Assembly: GCF_901933205.1 (NCBI RefSeq)
Contig: NC_044584.1
Location: 10,023,001-10,087,000 of the forward strand
Direction: 5' to 3'
Source: Camarhynchus parvulus
Lineage: Eukaryota > Chordata > Aves > Passeriformes > Thraupidae
DNA length: 64,000 bases
Part shown: in pieces, positions 1 through 14,600 of the stretch
Layout of the letters: the number at the start of each line of letters is the position of its first letter
Position numbering within the stretch: the stretch's first letter is position 1
Position numbers and translations under genes: made by a program
Notes under the pieces: model-generated
Databases searched by the model: none
What the model saw: only the letters and a program-made list of their open reading frames with translations
What the model was told of the DNA's origin: nothing

Positions 1-3000
1 ACAGCTCGTGCTGGAAGCAAAGTTAAATTTTAACCTGGGAGATGTGACATTAGAACAGACTGCAGTGGGTAAAGGCAGCTCAGCACAGAGATCACTTCAT
101 CTCTCCACTCCACAGAACTGAAACACCCAGCAAAGCAAATCGTGAAGGGCAGGGGGGGTTTCAGGCTGCAGTTCAACTCTCCAGGCAAACCCAAGCAGGG
201 CTGCCTGTCAGACCTTGCTCCATGGGTGAGCTGCTGCAGAAAGATGATGTTTACCTGCCCACAAATCTCTGCTGAGTGCTCCCATGTGGCACACACTGAG
301 TGAGAAGTGACAAAAGCCATGGGTAACTCGCACAGCACCTTCTTCAAGGGTGTCTCTGCAACCTGCAGCTAACTGAAAATATGTTTCATGGGTTTAGAAC
401 TCTCTGTTTTCCCCTTTTTTAATAAAAATAAATCCATTAGGGCCACAGTCACACTATGTTCCGATTTCAGCTCATTTATCAAAGTTAAATTAGCTGGTGT
501 GCAGTTGAGTAGGAAACAACACTGACACCATAAACCATGCAAAATAACTGCAGAATGTGGGATGATAATGGTAGAAAGTTACTGTGGGTCTGGAATTTAT
601 AGTCACTGAAACAGCAACCACCAAACAAAAATCTGTCAGCAAATCACTACCTAGGTAATTTCCTATTGTTTTATTTGCCATGTCTGAGTGAAATTTACTG
701 TGGTGGCACTATACATTTATAATCAGCATGTCATATTTATTATACATAAAGCATTGCAAAAGCAGAATAGTTGCTCTCTTTAGCCTGAAAAAGAAAAGAT
801 GGGGAAACCCAAACCCTTCCTAGAGATGAGATGTGGTTAGCTGTGAGCCTGATGTTACAGGAAGAAATTTTTGATACACAGGTGCAATTTTAATACATGT
901 ATTTTAATACACACTGACATAGAATCCAGAAGGAAAAAGAGCTTAAGGAAAAAAAACTACCAAAAATCCCCATGAGCACCATCCTCTCTCATTAGGCCAC
1001 AGAAATGGACTCCCACTGTTTACTTGACAGAACTTGGATGAGTCTCAGTGGGCCCAGTGTTTACAGGGAAAATGGCAAAGTTCAGAAGGTTCCTCATCCC
1101 CCACACACCTATAATTATCCTGTTTTCTGCAGCTTGGTCAGAAGAGGGATGAATGTTCTTTCTTTCCAGCAGTTCTATTTTCATCCTTGCATCACTTTTT
1201 GACAGTAAAATAGGTCAGAATTGGAAGCCATCCTGTGTCAAATGACATCTAATTTGCCCTAAACTGAGGAGAGAACTCAATCACCTTTCCCACTTGCTTC
1301 TGCACATCCTGTCCTTACCAAGGGTCAGAGCAGACAGTTGTGTTCACTTGTGTTAGCTGACACTCAGCCCAAAATATGGATCTCATTAGCTCCCTTTTCA
1401 CCTGAGCACTGAGCCAAACCTGAGCTGTCATCCACATCCAAAAAAGAAACAAGGGATGGAGATAAGACCTATTTTCTTTTCCATGCAATCTTACTTTGCT
1501 TTTTATTCTTCCTCCTTTTTTTTTTTTTAAATAAGGAAGCAATAACACCCTATTTCCTTGCAAGAATATCTATCATCTTATTCCTCAAAGAGATGTTCCC
1601 AGTGGTAGTAATGCTTATTCTGATAATCTCCTCAGTTTTTCTGGTCCTGCTTTCTTCTCTTAAAAATATGCTCCTCATATCCAGCACTTCAATCTCTCAG
1701 CATGCTCTACTAATCTGAGGAAGTGCTTGAATCCAAGCAGACTAACTACTTCTATGTGGTTCACAATTCTGTTTCTGGAGGCAGCCTCTATTCTTTCACC
1801 CCTCACTAAATAAAGATGTTTCTAACTGCACCCTCATTTAGCTTGAATGAAATTTCAGTTTTTATGCCCACAGTTTGAAAGAGACTCACAGCAATATTCA
1901 CATTTATTAGCAGGAACCAATAACAAACCAAACACTTGTCATTTTGCATTGCAGCTCTGACCCTATTTTCTTCTTTCTTCAAAGCTATTAAAAAATAAAT
2001 AAATCAGATGCAAGAACAAAAAGTTCAGCAATGGCTCATGAATAATGGTGTTTTTATTCTAGAAGCAGTCTGAGGTTTGGTTGTTTTTTTCCCCCACACC
2101 TTTTCTGATTGTCACTGAAATGCATGACTGGTTTTGTCATTGTATTAATTTAATTTTTAGTCAGCTCTCTGATGTCTATCAGAATATATCTGGGATGCTG
2201 CCAAACTGCCAAAGAAAATTGGTCAAGAAAGAACAGGAAAAGAAGAGGGAGAAAAAGAAGTTTAAAAAGCAATAGCTTCAGGAAAGGCCACCAAATATTG
2301 GAACTCGAGATCCAAAGCAATTCCCTGCTCTGCCACAAATGCCTTCAAAGACTATGGGAAAATCACATCAATTCACCAACTTTGGCATTCTAGGGATGTC
2401 GCTCATTCTTTTTGCCACACAATCTGTCTTCCACCAGAAAGAAACCAAAATTCTTGGGGAAGGAGGAGTAGAGAGGTTACCCATATCCAGGACTCAGTAG
2501 GAAATACATCGGTCTTTCCCTGAGTGTGCTCCACAGATCACTACATCAGAATGGGAAATTTTAGCATTTTTATCCTAATTCTGATAACCAATTCCCCCTT
2601 TCTATAAAAGTTGTGCTGCTGGACAGCAGGGCCAGGATTGGATGGAGGATTTATCTTCCTGAAACTGAAAACTGGGACTGGAACTCAAGGCTAAGTTAAA
2701 AACCCAAATAACTAATGTAAAAGTGGATTTTTAAAATTATTCATTGACCTCACATATTTTAGCCACAATAATTTTTCTTTAATTGACAGAATTTCCTTTC
2801 TTTCTTTTTCTTTTCACTTATGAAGTTGGCAGAAGTGGGAATACAACTGACTGTCCAAATGCCTCCCAAAAGTATTCAGAGCAAGAAATACTATAAATTA
2901 ATTTGTTTTGTTTACTTGGGCATGAGAAGAATATTAGTAGTTTGACAAATTATATTTGTTCTCAGTGGAAAAGAGGCTGTTCCAGGAAAAGATAAACAAA

Positions 3001-4618
3001 ATGTTTATTTTCTCAGGAACTAAAGGCACATATAACCCTATTGATCTGTTGGAAGCACATGTTGTGCCCCAGATGTTACTCTATGGCTCTTGAGGAAACC
3101 AGCAGCACACTAGGAAATTAAACAGTAGCCAAAATAAAAAATAAACCTTCTTCCTGACGTGTACAGTGTATTTGGGTAACATGCAATTACATAAATGTGA
3201 AGATGAGGAAAGCCCAGGGATAAGAATAGGCTGAGCAGCGTGGGATAATTCATAGCCAGTGGCCTGAGGGATGTGTGGGACATGGACAAAGAGTTCCGTT
3301 TAAAAAAGTGATTTACAGACTTCATCTTTCCAATGCTAACACTCCCTTTTGGCCATGAAAAGCTGTGTGTGTGCTCTGCCCTACACAAGAGCCTGTGCTT
3401 GCCTGTATCAGCATCTGTGCATGAACAGGAGCAAAAACAGGATTAGACCTTGTAAATTCCATCGGAATTTGCAGGTGCCAACACGTTCCTTTGGTGCAAA
3501 ACAGACTCACACATACACAACAGACCTGGTTCCAGCAGATAAAGACAAAAACACCTGCTCCTTTCTGTGTGATCCTCTGTGCACTCTTACACAGAGCTTG
3601 AGGAGAGATCTGGGTAACAGTTCACCACCAGACACACAAATTTATAACTCCTTTAAGCATAAATAATTTCAGTCCAGGCTAAAAAATGCCAGTGGAAGTG
3701 TTAGTACCACCTTGTCTAAAGCCAAGTCTCACTGTCTTAGGTTTTTCTAAGGGACCTGTTACACTGGGATCTCAGTACCAGCAAGGAAAACACCACTCTC
3801 AAATAATTTGAACAATTTTAAAGCCAATTTTCCTGTCAGTTCTGTACAGAATGAACATTCTTCTACAGAGCCCACAGGTTTTTAAAACATATGAAGCTTT
3901 TACTGTGCCAAAGGGCTGTTGCCTCCTGCACACAAAAGGAGGCCAGCTCATATATCAGTGGCCATTAAGCAAGTCAAAAACTTAAAAATTAAATAAAATT
4001 TAAAAGAACCAATTCAATTCATACAGGCTGCATTTCTGCAGAAGTTGAGGGATTTATACCAAGCTATAGATAATTCTCTCCACTGTCCTTGCCTGACTGA
4101 CAAGAATAAACTCCCAAATAGAAACCAATATTAAGAGCACTTATCCCAGTCTAACTCCTCAGTTCACTGCACATCAGCAGAATACACTGCCACCAAAAAG
4201 CCAAACTAAACACATTTACTGCTGCCCCCCGAGGAAAACAAAGTTCTTCAAGCATGACTGTGGTCTCACCTTCAGATTACAGTACATAAATTGCTGCATT
4301 TATGAGATTGTGGTCATTGCAAATTTCAGCCCTGGACTGCCTTGCAAAGGACTGACCACTGGCTGAAGAGGTTCTCACAGAAGAATGGAGGCTCATGAAA
4401 AGTGATCAGAGTCACACTGAGATGGCTCTCATCTTCAAATTGCCAGTTCTGCAACTTCCAAGCTGTATTTTGGGTCTCAAATGAAAACTGAGCTGGACAG
4501 TCCATTCAGGAGGCAGGATTCACTGGGTGCCACCAGGATTTTTCAGTGGTCACTCCAGCTGTCACTCTCTCCCATCTGTCCTGGTTTTTAACTTAAAGGA
4601 ATATGTTTTGAACTGATT
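1..4618. other. Intergenic, nothing recognised
   Basis: AT-rich sequence with no supported exon, RNA gene or interspersed repeat. A T-run at 1519-1529 and scattered short open frames (the longest about 105 codons) on both strands look like chance. Confidence 0.6.
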
Positions 4619-5037
4619 GTGCCTGGAAACATCTGGCACAGATTAAGCCCCAGCACAGCTGGCTGGAAATATCAAACCATGCTGCTGCCTCAGCCACTTC
4701 TCCCATGGGAGGCATCACCTGATGCTACCTGGGGCTCCGTCACACAAAAGGATAAGGGAAATCCCTCAACCTCACACCCCTCAACTAAGGCAAGAGGCAG
4801 CCAAAGCACACCCTGGGAAGAGGATCTGTCACCCTGCAGAGCCACAGAAGCCAGTGGGACGCACAGAGCCCCCAGGCTGTGCCTCTGCAAGGGGACAGGC
4901 TCCATCCTGCTGTGCCCAGTGACACCAGGGAGGCTCCAAGGAGCAGTGACAGCAGCAGGCTCTGGAACCAGCAGCTCATCCCTTATTATGGCCATTAGGC
5001 TGGAGACACCTGGCTGAGAGGCAGCAGGGGAAGGAGA
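4619..5037. other. GC-rich patch with overlapping chance frames
   Basis: A GC-rich, CpG-poor patch (CC, CAG and GGG rich). Open frames of 132 codons on plus and 194 on minus overlap here. Their products are low in complexity, show no family resemblance and reflect the base composition. Followed at once by an A21 run. Confidence 0.5.
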
Positions 5038-5047
5038 AAAACACACC

Positions 5048-5068
5048 AAAAAAAAAAAAAAAAAAAAA
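5048..5068. repeat. Poly(A) run, 21 bases
   Basis: Uninterrupted A21 followed by GAAAAGC. It could be a retroposed tail of the preceding GC-rich patch, but no source gene is recognised, so it is recorded only as a homopolymer. Confidence 0.95.
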
Positions 5069-8000
5069 GAAAAGCACAAAAAGAGGGGAAAAACTGCATG
5101 GAGATTATCATTAGTGCATGCAGGAACCAATATTGGGAGGTGTTTTTTCCTGTGTCTGAGGTACAGAACAGCTGCTTGGCTAATAGCATTATACAGGATC
5201 ATGACAGAAAAGAGCATTAGCTGTATTATAGTGCAGGAAAGAAAAGAATTATGTGCAGCATATTTTGTTCCCAAAGACTAATAAAATGAAAAGGGTTCTG
5301 CTGAAGCCACTAAGGCACCCTTCAAATCACACACATTATAAATCAGCAAAGCCCTGAGGCATCATGTTTATATAGACACTTAAATTTAAAACAAAAATAT
5401 TCAATCTTCATTTCTGAATAGAGATTCAATTACTTTGAGCTTTAGAGACTGAATAATATGAAGTAGAAAACTAAGTTTTTTCCCCAAGGTATCTCTCACT
5501 TGTGGACCATTTAAATCACCTAGTTGCATGAAGCAGACAAAACAAATTATGCCAAAAAAGCAACAAGATTAGTCTTTTATCTGTGAAATCCAATACAAAC
5601 TGTGAAATAGAAAAACATGCAAAAAGCACTTGGGCTATGAAGCATCATGAAGCCCTCGTCAGCTGTACTTCTTCCTTTTCCCTAATTCTATAAAGCTCTT
5701 CACAGAAAGGCAGGAAATATTTTATTACTGCAACTATTTGATAAGCTGGTCTTAATACTCCCTCACTGTCTAGGTGAATCAGTGCCAGAGTAGAACATAA
5801 CAAAATTTCAAACATAATGCAATAGACGTTATTATGATGACAGCTAGAAAGTTCATTGAGACTATTCTGTGACAGCAAGTTCTTTTGTTTTTTCCTTTTC
5901 TTTCCTTTTTTTTTTCCTTCTTTTCTGTTAATCAAATCAGAGATTGGCCACTAAAGCTTTGGTTCTCTAGATGAGAAGAGGAGCACACAGTGCTTCCTCA
6001 GGTTAGCTCAGCTCAGTTCAGCAGAGTCCAGCAGAGAGAAGTGCACCAACAGCAAGTTAAAGGAAAGAAGTCAAAAGTTCTGAGCTTCTGTGAAAGTCCA
6101 GGTCTGCAAAGCTGGGGCATTCCTCCAGTCCCTGTCACATGCTGCTGTATCAGCATGGTGTAAATCCAATTGCTTCCCCACACAGCCCTGTTACAGCAGT
6201 GTTCAGCTGCTGCAATGTCACCTAAGGTAGTTCTGCTCCTGCTCTGTGAGTAACTCTTGCAGGGGTTATGGGAGGGACAGGAAAATGTAGAATTCTTTTC
6301 ATGATTAACACCAAGGCTGGTAAAATCCAATTCCCAGGCTCCCATGAACATTACAGTAAAGCCAGCTCCCCAAGGAAGCAGCCAAAGGTATGGGTTTGAA
6401 GGGGTTCTCAGAATCAGATCAATACCTGTCTGCCTGCAACCAAATGCAGATTCGCTTACCTGAGTAAAACAGCAGCCAATGTCACTTTAAGCATCTCTGT
6501 CACCTACATCTAGACCTCCCTTAGATTCCTGAAGGTTTGTTTTTCTTGCCAGCCAATTCCCTTTCATTCTGCAACCACTTCTCAAAGCTTTTCTACTTCT
6601 TCATTACCAAAATAACTTCCTCATTGGAACTTACAGAAATGAAAATCCTGAAAAGTCACTGCCTTTTCATCAAACCACTGGAGACTGTTCAAGTAATTGC
6701 AAAAGTCCAAAAAATAGCAGCACACAGACCCTGTGGGGCTGAGCAATGCAGCTCTTCTCACAAGCACTCACAAGCATTTGGGCAAAGCTGTGTACAACAC
6801 TCCTGCTGTAAAGTTCCAACAGAACCATGTGCTCTTCCCACAGACACTACAAAACCCATCTCTGCTTGGCATGTGCTGATGTGCAGAACCCTCAGCACCA
6901 CCAGAGAGTGCTGAACTGGGCCAAAGATGTATAAATAAATGTATTATACTTTAGGTAAAATGAGTTAGAGTAGGGCAAAGTAATAAAAGCCAAGGACAGT
7001 TCTGCCAGGATGGACTTGCAGCCCCTGCCCAAGGCTGCAGGTCTGGTCACCCCTGGGGCTGAAAGGCAGCAGTGTGAGTTTGTGTCTAAGTTTGCTCTTA
7101 GAGCAAAGTGCAGCCTGACCCTGTGACATGGCCAGACCCAGCAGGCTCAGATAAATCCAAATTGATTGGCTGGGACCTGCAGCAGGCAATCAGCACAAGA
7201 TGCTGCTCTTGAGCATAAGAGTTTTCCAGCCATCTTTTTGCACTGTAGCAGCACAATGCAATGATTGGGAAGGAACTTTCTTAAAAGTCTCTGTGAAGGG
7301 CTCTCCAGCTATAAAGGATTCTGCTAACAGTCCTCTGAGGCTGCTGAATGTCACTTTATAGTGCTTCAGAGGTGCAAAGCAGCCTTATCTGGACCAAAAG
7401 CATGGCCTTCAGGTCTCCAGAGATAAAAGGCCAGAGCACTAAACCATTCTGTCTTGGCAGCCACAATAAAGAGCCATTTAATTTAGCCAAACTCATTTAA
7501 AATAGAGATTGATAAAGAACAGGACCAGATTATTTAATAACAAAAATGAAACTATTCCTCTGGGTTGGATGACACTCCAACATTCTTGCAAGAGAGAGAA
7601 ATGGTAAAATGCTTAATAGAATTTACAGCATTTCATTCAGATAAAAGAGGATGCTCAATTTATGGGTGATGTTTGGCTCAGAGCAGCAATAAAAGTCAGG
7701 TCAATAAGTGATTCTTTTTCCTGACTTGGAAAAAATATTCTGACCAAACAAAGAATCACCATAAACCACAAAGAGGCACAGAAAGGAACCTTCTGAATTC
7801 AAGGCACCCACTGAAAAAATAGCAAAAGGTGGCTTTCTTTTAGCTAGCTGGAAAATGTCAAAGCAAGGCAAATCACTTATGTGGTGTCTGTAAATAAAAT
7901 ATTGTCTAGGAAAATAAGAACACTCAGTTGGAAATAAGTCACAAAGTCATTCCCTGGGGGTGGAAAGAAAAGCTAGTCTTTTTAATTAAAAGTACTTAAC

Positions 8001-8520
8001 AAGGTCATCTGTGAGCACACAAGTTTTATTTGATTAAATGAAGTGCTCCAAACTTAAGAAAATCCTAAAGAAGAAAATAACAGCAAAAAAAAAAAAGTAC
8101 AGGCATTTTTAGGGCAGTGTTGAGAGCTTGTTGCAGAGTAGCTGTGGAAATTTCTCTGTCTAATGGGGGGAATGGAAGTGCAGAGGATTTTAATAACCCC
8201 GCACTGAAGCATGCTCATCTTTTCTGCTTCTCAAACACATTCCAATAAGGCACTGAAAAAGCCTGAGCAAACTGCAGTGAATACTTCTGGAAATATGGAA
8301 GAAAACTTCTGCAAACTGAAACAGCAGCAAAGTGAGCCCCAAGTCCTTGAGATTCTGTGGAATGGTTTGCTCTTTATCCTGCTAGCAGCAGAATTTTATT
8401 TAGGTCCCACACTCTTGGACTGAACATACCCAGAGTGAGAAATGCTGCTCTGGTTTGGAGAGGTCTAATGATCCAAACCAGAGCTAGAAGGGAAAGAGCT
8501 GTGTGAAATTAGGATTTGCC
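5069..8520. other. Intergenic, nothing recognised
   Basis: AT-rich. I see no supported gene or repeat family in it. Confidence 0.55.
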
Positions 8521-8660
8521 CTATTTTACAACTGAAAATCATGGCACAGACAGGTTAAATGAGCTGCCCAGGATCACATGTACTCTGTGATAGAGTCAGA
8601 AAGAAATCCAAGTCTCCTCAGTTTCATGTCAGTGCTTTCACCTTAGACTATCATTTCACT
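8521..8660 (+). repeat. MIR-like SINE relic
   Basis: Follows the layout of the MIR core and 3' part: ATTTTACAACTGAAA, then GCACAGACAGGTTAAATGAG, CTGCCCAGGATCACA, a spacer, AGAGTCAGAAAGAAATCCAA, GTCTCCTCAGTTTCATGTCA and GTGCTTTCACC. MIR-type core-SINEs predate the amniote split and survive at low copy in birds (established knowledge). Divergence is high, as expected for such age. Confidence 0.68.
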
Positions 8661-11600
8661 GTTAAAAAACACAAACAAACCAAGCCCTGCCCAGTCCCAG
8701 CAGTGAGCTAAATCATCCCATTCATGTGACAGGCAAACTGAAAGGAGAATTATAGGCAATGAAATCTGTCAGAAGCTCATTTGTTTTGAAAGGCAGGTCA
8801 CTAATTTAGGTGCTTAACTCAGGAACCCACTCAGAAACCCTTAATCCCAGAGCTCACTCTCAGCTCACTCTTAATATTGCAGAGTTTTTTGCACTGCTGC
8901 TGTGCAACCCCACTGTATATCTTTTAATTACACCATCACTCTCTGCAGACATTCCCCTGGTTCCTAGGCTGGAACCTATTCCATTGGAGCTGGAAACAGA
9001 ACAGCCAAATAAGAACATGACTCAAAGCTCCTCAGACTAAAGAGAAAGAGAACAAGGAGATGGAGGAAAACCACAAAGGGAAACTTTCTGTACCAAACTG
9101 TTCCAAACACCAACTTATTTATGAAACTGGTTGTTTGCAAAGATTTTGTGTCAAGGGCTGGCAGGCAGCTGCCATGGATTAGAGTCAGGCTGCAAGTGCA
9201 GCTGTAATGAAGATGGGGAATGGGCCAAACAAGCATTTTAGCTGGCTGGGAATTTACTGCTTCTCCTTCTGCCTGGAACACGTATTTAGTTCTCCTGAAA
9301 TGCACATGTGTGGAGGCACAAGTCCAAATTCATGTGTTCTTCCTCCTCGAGGTCATAACCACACCAGGCACCACATCCTTGGAATTACTGCATTTTTCAA
9401 AAACATTCTTACAGACAAAAAAAAAAGTCAGTTAAGTTTTTGGGCTTGGATTTTTTTTAAGCACCACAGAGGGAACAATGAGAACAACAAGACTGAGCAC
9501 AGCGATGTGGCCAGACTATTGCCTGGCAGTAATGTCAGTGTGAGAGAAGCCTCCCTGGCTCTCTGGGAACCACCCTGAGGTTTGTTTGCATCAGGCTTGT
9601 AATTTTGTACACATGCCCCAAGCCCTGCACTTCTCCAGAAATTGCCACTGATAATTGCTGATTTATGCTCGTGGACTTGGAGGAGCAGATTCAGTAGGCA
9701 AAGATTCACAGTATGCTTCCTTCTTAGGGTATTATTATCTTCAAGAAATAAAAATAAAAGGACATGATTGGATTACAATCAGCCACCATGCATATCATTC
9801 TCTATCTCCTTTGCCTCATGCTGTGTTCTAGGACTTGGCAGGGTATGAGCAGTCCCTCAAGGTCATTAGGGTAAGCTGTGGTAGAAATTGGATGCTTAAA
9901 GTGTTACACTTCAACTTGAGTTGCAGTTTGGCAGGTGGAATATGGAGATTCCTAAAGAAAATACACAGCAGAGCTGGGGCTCTAAGCACCATCCACAGTA
10001 AAAAAAATATGTAACAGGTGAGAGATAAGGTGTTTTATGAAAAGTCTGAATTCACACAGGATTGTCTTAGGATGATGATTTGGGAGGAAGAGAGATTTTA
10101 GTAATGCCATTTAATGCAATCCCTAAAGCAAAAATCAGTAGAGTAACAATCTGTACACAGGTACCACCTCTCTGTGTTCTAACACAACTGAAGTCAAAAA
10201 AGAAAATTAAATTTGGTTTAGTCAGGATCCTGGACCTGACACAGTGAAGCTGTGGCTTGCAGGTATGTTTTCTGAAAAGAAACAGCAGAAAAACTTTAAA
10301 TATAATTACTCCGTTCACTCTTAATCCCCTTGCATTCACAAAATGAGTCCAAGTCTGCCAAAACCAGGAAGATGCTCCATGTAGGCTAAATTTGGACCTG
10401 AAGCAAGCAGGATGCTCCTACTCATTACAGCCACCACCCTGAAAACTTCCCAACTCACTGATTATATTTGTAGCTCTGGGAACAAGAAAGGGACAAATAT
10501 CAATAGGCAGCTTGGCTGGAGAAAAATTACCAGTGATAAAAGACAACAGGTGATCACTCTAATGGTCCAGGCTGTCTTGGCTACCCCTTCTATCCCATTG
10601 TTCAAAACCACAGGAAGATTTTTTAAGGAGGAAAGGAAGCTACAATACCAAGTCCTTGAAAGGTCAAAACGAGCCAGTAGAAGGTATTTGGTGAAATAAT
10701 CAGAAAGAAAGAGAAATAAAAATGTCAAGGTGGGGAAAAATGAGAGCCATTTTCACTTTTCCACTCAACACCACTAGAATTTAGCAATGTAAAATCACTG
10801 ATTTCTTAAAAATTGTCCACAGCTTGAGTGGCACATTAAATACAACAGTGGCTTCTTGCACTGAGAGTGATATCACAGCCACCAGAGCTGAGGTGTCAGA
10901 GAGCTCAGGTGCTGCTTTTTTCCACTTACAGGCACAGGCACTGCCCCCACCAGATGCAAAAGGGTCAGACCCGAGTCGGGAAAGAGACACTTCCCAAAAG
11001 CTGAAAAGAAAGAACCACTTCTACACACTTGACACCTAAATAACCTCAGGGTCAAGCAATCCATCTCATCTGGATTCAAGGACACTGGTTTAGAGTGAAG
11101 CTTTCTATGGTCCTCATATTCTATTTATAAAGAAAGGAGCTTGTGAAGTTAGCTTTGTATGAGATACAGGTTAAGAGTTGAATAAAAAAATCAAAACTAT
11201 TCATTTTTTTTTACTTTCCTTTTGTTGTGCAAGGCTGTCAGAGCATCTCCAATGCTGAAAATGTGATTCATTTCAGTGTATGTCACTATAGACTCAGAAA
11301 TTAATAATTAAGTATAAAAATTAAACACTACAACCTAAATCACAAATTCAAAGTTAGTTTAAATTGGCATTTCAATTAAAACTATTCATTTGAATAATCA
11401 TTCTGATATTGTCCTAATAAGAGGCAGTAGAACTGACCTGACACTTTTTTTTTCATTTTCAGACTGCAGGAAGCATTGATACTTCTGCTTTTTATTTCAG
11501 ATTGGAATTTTGTTCTGAAACAGAGGTTCCAGTAAAGGAGAACTCTTACTCCTGAATAGACTGGCTTCATTTTTCCTTGGGTAAGGAAAATGATACAATC

Positions 11601-14600
11601 ACTGTGATTGTCCTCCTTTTCCAAAGAACATTCCTGACATCAGGGGTGCAGCATTTCACAGCCACCCTCAGGACTTCACCCTGACCCAGGAGAACCCTGA
11701 GCTCACCCCATTAGCACAGCCCTGTGAAAAAGCACTCACTAAACTTCACAAGACAGATATGGGCAGCAGAATGTTGCAGAGTTCTCACCCATCCTCGGGC
11801 ATGGAACAGACTAGAAATACCAAATATGTAATAACAGACACTGAGAATAAGGCTTCACTTGTATATAAATATGCCAATCTTGCCTTTAAGATGCCCAGAA
11901 CCCAAAGCTATGCAGGTCTTTGGTGTTTTTCTGGGAAGTTGAGTCACTCTGGTGTCAACATTTCCAGAAAAGACCCTGACTCTACCTCAGTAAATTACCA
12001 CTGTGTGTGATACAACCCATCAGTTCCACAAAAAGGCAATTTCATTAAAGAACACACTGAAAGACCAATTTAAATGATTAAGAATTTCCTATTAGTTATA
12101 ACCCATTGGAAACATGTATCAGGTTGGGTTTTTTCTGGAGATCATTTATTTAGTTAATAATTTGATGGCTGAATTTTCACTACCACCCATTATGTGGTAT
12201 ATACCTTTGTGATAAGCCTGCAATAGGATATTTACAGTCAGAAAAGAACTCTCAGCCCTGAAATTTCAGAAAGCTATCTTGATCCTTTAATCCAGCTGAC
12301 TTCTCAGGGTTGTAAAGTTCTCCTTAGCAGATGGACTCTGATAAAACTCTCATAGATTTTATTTATTCTTTCCTGTAGGGGAAAAGGTCACCCAAGACCC
12401 TCCACTTCGTCCTCAAGCCATACAGAGGAGGAAAGGAGGAAGGAATTGCTCTGTTATCCCAGGCAATGCAATGCCAAATCCCAGAGTGGGAGCTTTCCTT
12501 ACACGACCAACCACTGTTCTTACCCTTCCACTGTCACACAAAACAAATAATGAGTTTTTGAGTAGTGCTATCTATTTCACATGTAAAATAAATCACTGTT
12601 CAGGACATAGAGCACAGAGTAACCTGACACATAAGGAGCCAGTTGCTAAAGAGAAACCAGAAATTCAGCCTCCAGAAGGAAGCATGCTTGTAAGACTGAA
12701 AACAAACCTTGATCATCATTTGTGCCCATGCTCCATCAGCTATAAGAACTGTGCCTGTGCAGAGAGCTGCCTATAAGTGCTGCAGTTTCATCATCTGATA
12801 GAAACCACAGGTCAAAACAGGCCTGGTTAAGTAAAGTGGGGCAAAACAGCCAATATCCTTCACCCATTTCCTTTGGTCAGTGCCAGACACAAACCAGCAG
12901 CAGGAGCTGTGACATCCACAGGCCACTTCCTTCCTCCCTCCCAGGTTTCACTGGCATCTCCCCTGACCACACAAAAAGCCACCACATTATGTACATACAT
13001 CATTTCAGAGCTATCTTTGGAAATAAACTGGAGCTCAGTTGATCAGTTTGTTCCTCACAAACACCATAATTAGGCCAGGATATATTTCCTGGCTCTGACA
13101 GATGAAGTGCATGGCATGTCTGAAAGCAATAGATACCAAACAATCATGGCCACGGTTTGCAAAAAGTACCTCAGAGGAAAATGACATTGACAGCTGCTAA
13201 ATAAAAATTATATAGGCCTGATTTGTGTCTCAGCTGGAAACATTTTGTGAGGAGTGGATTTCTAACTAGAATCTCCATTTTCAGTGAACAGAAAGGGAGA
13301 AATGGGAATATAACACTAGTTCATGAGAACAACATACCAAAAGCCACTGGTGCTAACGTGTCATACAGGAGAAGAAACAAACAAAACCAAGAGAAATAAA
13401 CAATCCCTTCCCCTAGATGATGTACTCAGAGTGTGATAGGTTTGAAGTTCCCTTATAGGATTTACAAAATAAAATCCTTTCAAGATAATTTGCCCACTGC
13501 ATGCCATACTTCCATACAGGAATAGTCTTTGTTCATATGGGTTTGGAATGCAGACAGAATTTCTTCAATACCTTGAGATTATGAAAACAAAAGGGTCAAT
13601 GTGTAAGTGTTGTGGAATAATTAATAGATACTTCCTAAGTATGTTTGTCATATTGGAAACAGGCACTGCCCAGCTGTCCCTACCTTTCAAGGCAGGGACA
13701 TTTCTCTGGGTAGATGCTGATTACTCCACAGGAAAATGTACATGCTAATGTGTGTTGAGACAAGAGCTTAAATGGATTATGGACTTCAGGACAACAGTCT
13801 TGTATTGACTTCCCTGTAACACAAATCCCTGCTCCTCTCCTGATAGATTTATCCTCTGGTGTTCACAGCACTGGTCCTGCTTTCTCCTGACTAGAGCCTA
13901 GTCAGTCAATACACTGATCTGTTTGAAAAAATTAAGTAGCATTAGCCGGAATAATGTGGAAAGGAAAAATTCTTCATCTTCAAAAGCAATGACAGTGCTC
14001 CAGTAACCATGTGATGTGAGTGACAAAGGGCAAAACCATCCAAAGAAAAGCTGTGCATGCACAAGATGTCTCTCTGCAGAACACTCACCCTTTTTATTTA
14101 AGAAGTTCAGAGAAGTTATTGGTTATTGATGTATCAAGACCATTTCCATTATATTCAGAAATCAAACAAAAATCAGGCCTAAAACACCAATCCTTCCAGG
14201 CTGCAGGCTGCCATTCTCACCCTCTTGCTTGCAAAGACATTTACTCTCAGCTAAACATTAAATTATTGGTATTTCAGTACAAAGCCAAGCCACAACACAT
14301 AATGCTAAAGCAGTGAGCTGAAAGCCTTTTCTCTGCTCAGGAAAGATTAGAAAATGTTGTTGCATGCCATTTCAAGCCATTTCCCAGAAAAAGGGTCGTG
14401 ATGTTGTCCATCAGATCCATTCTCTTCCACAATTTTTTCCTTTCATACAACTGCTAAATCTCCTAGTGTGCTTTTTGGCAGTACTTTTGTTTTGTTTTGT
14501 TTTGTTTTGAAACACACTTTCCATTTGTCATCTGTAGGTTAGACTTTGTTGAGAGGGTAGACTTGTACAACTTTCACAGGCATCAGAGCATTGGCCTCAG

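Noticed and set aside
4572..4600. Start of an ERV LTR (CTGTCCTGGTTTTTA motif)
   Set aside because: Only about ten bases resemble the avian LTR start and nothing downstream continues the match.
4690..5274. 194-codon minus-strand frame and overlapping 132-codon plus-strand frame
   Set aside because: Both arise from one GC-rich patch next to a poly(A) run (read as Phe on minus). Overlapping long frames on both strands indicate composition rather than coding.
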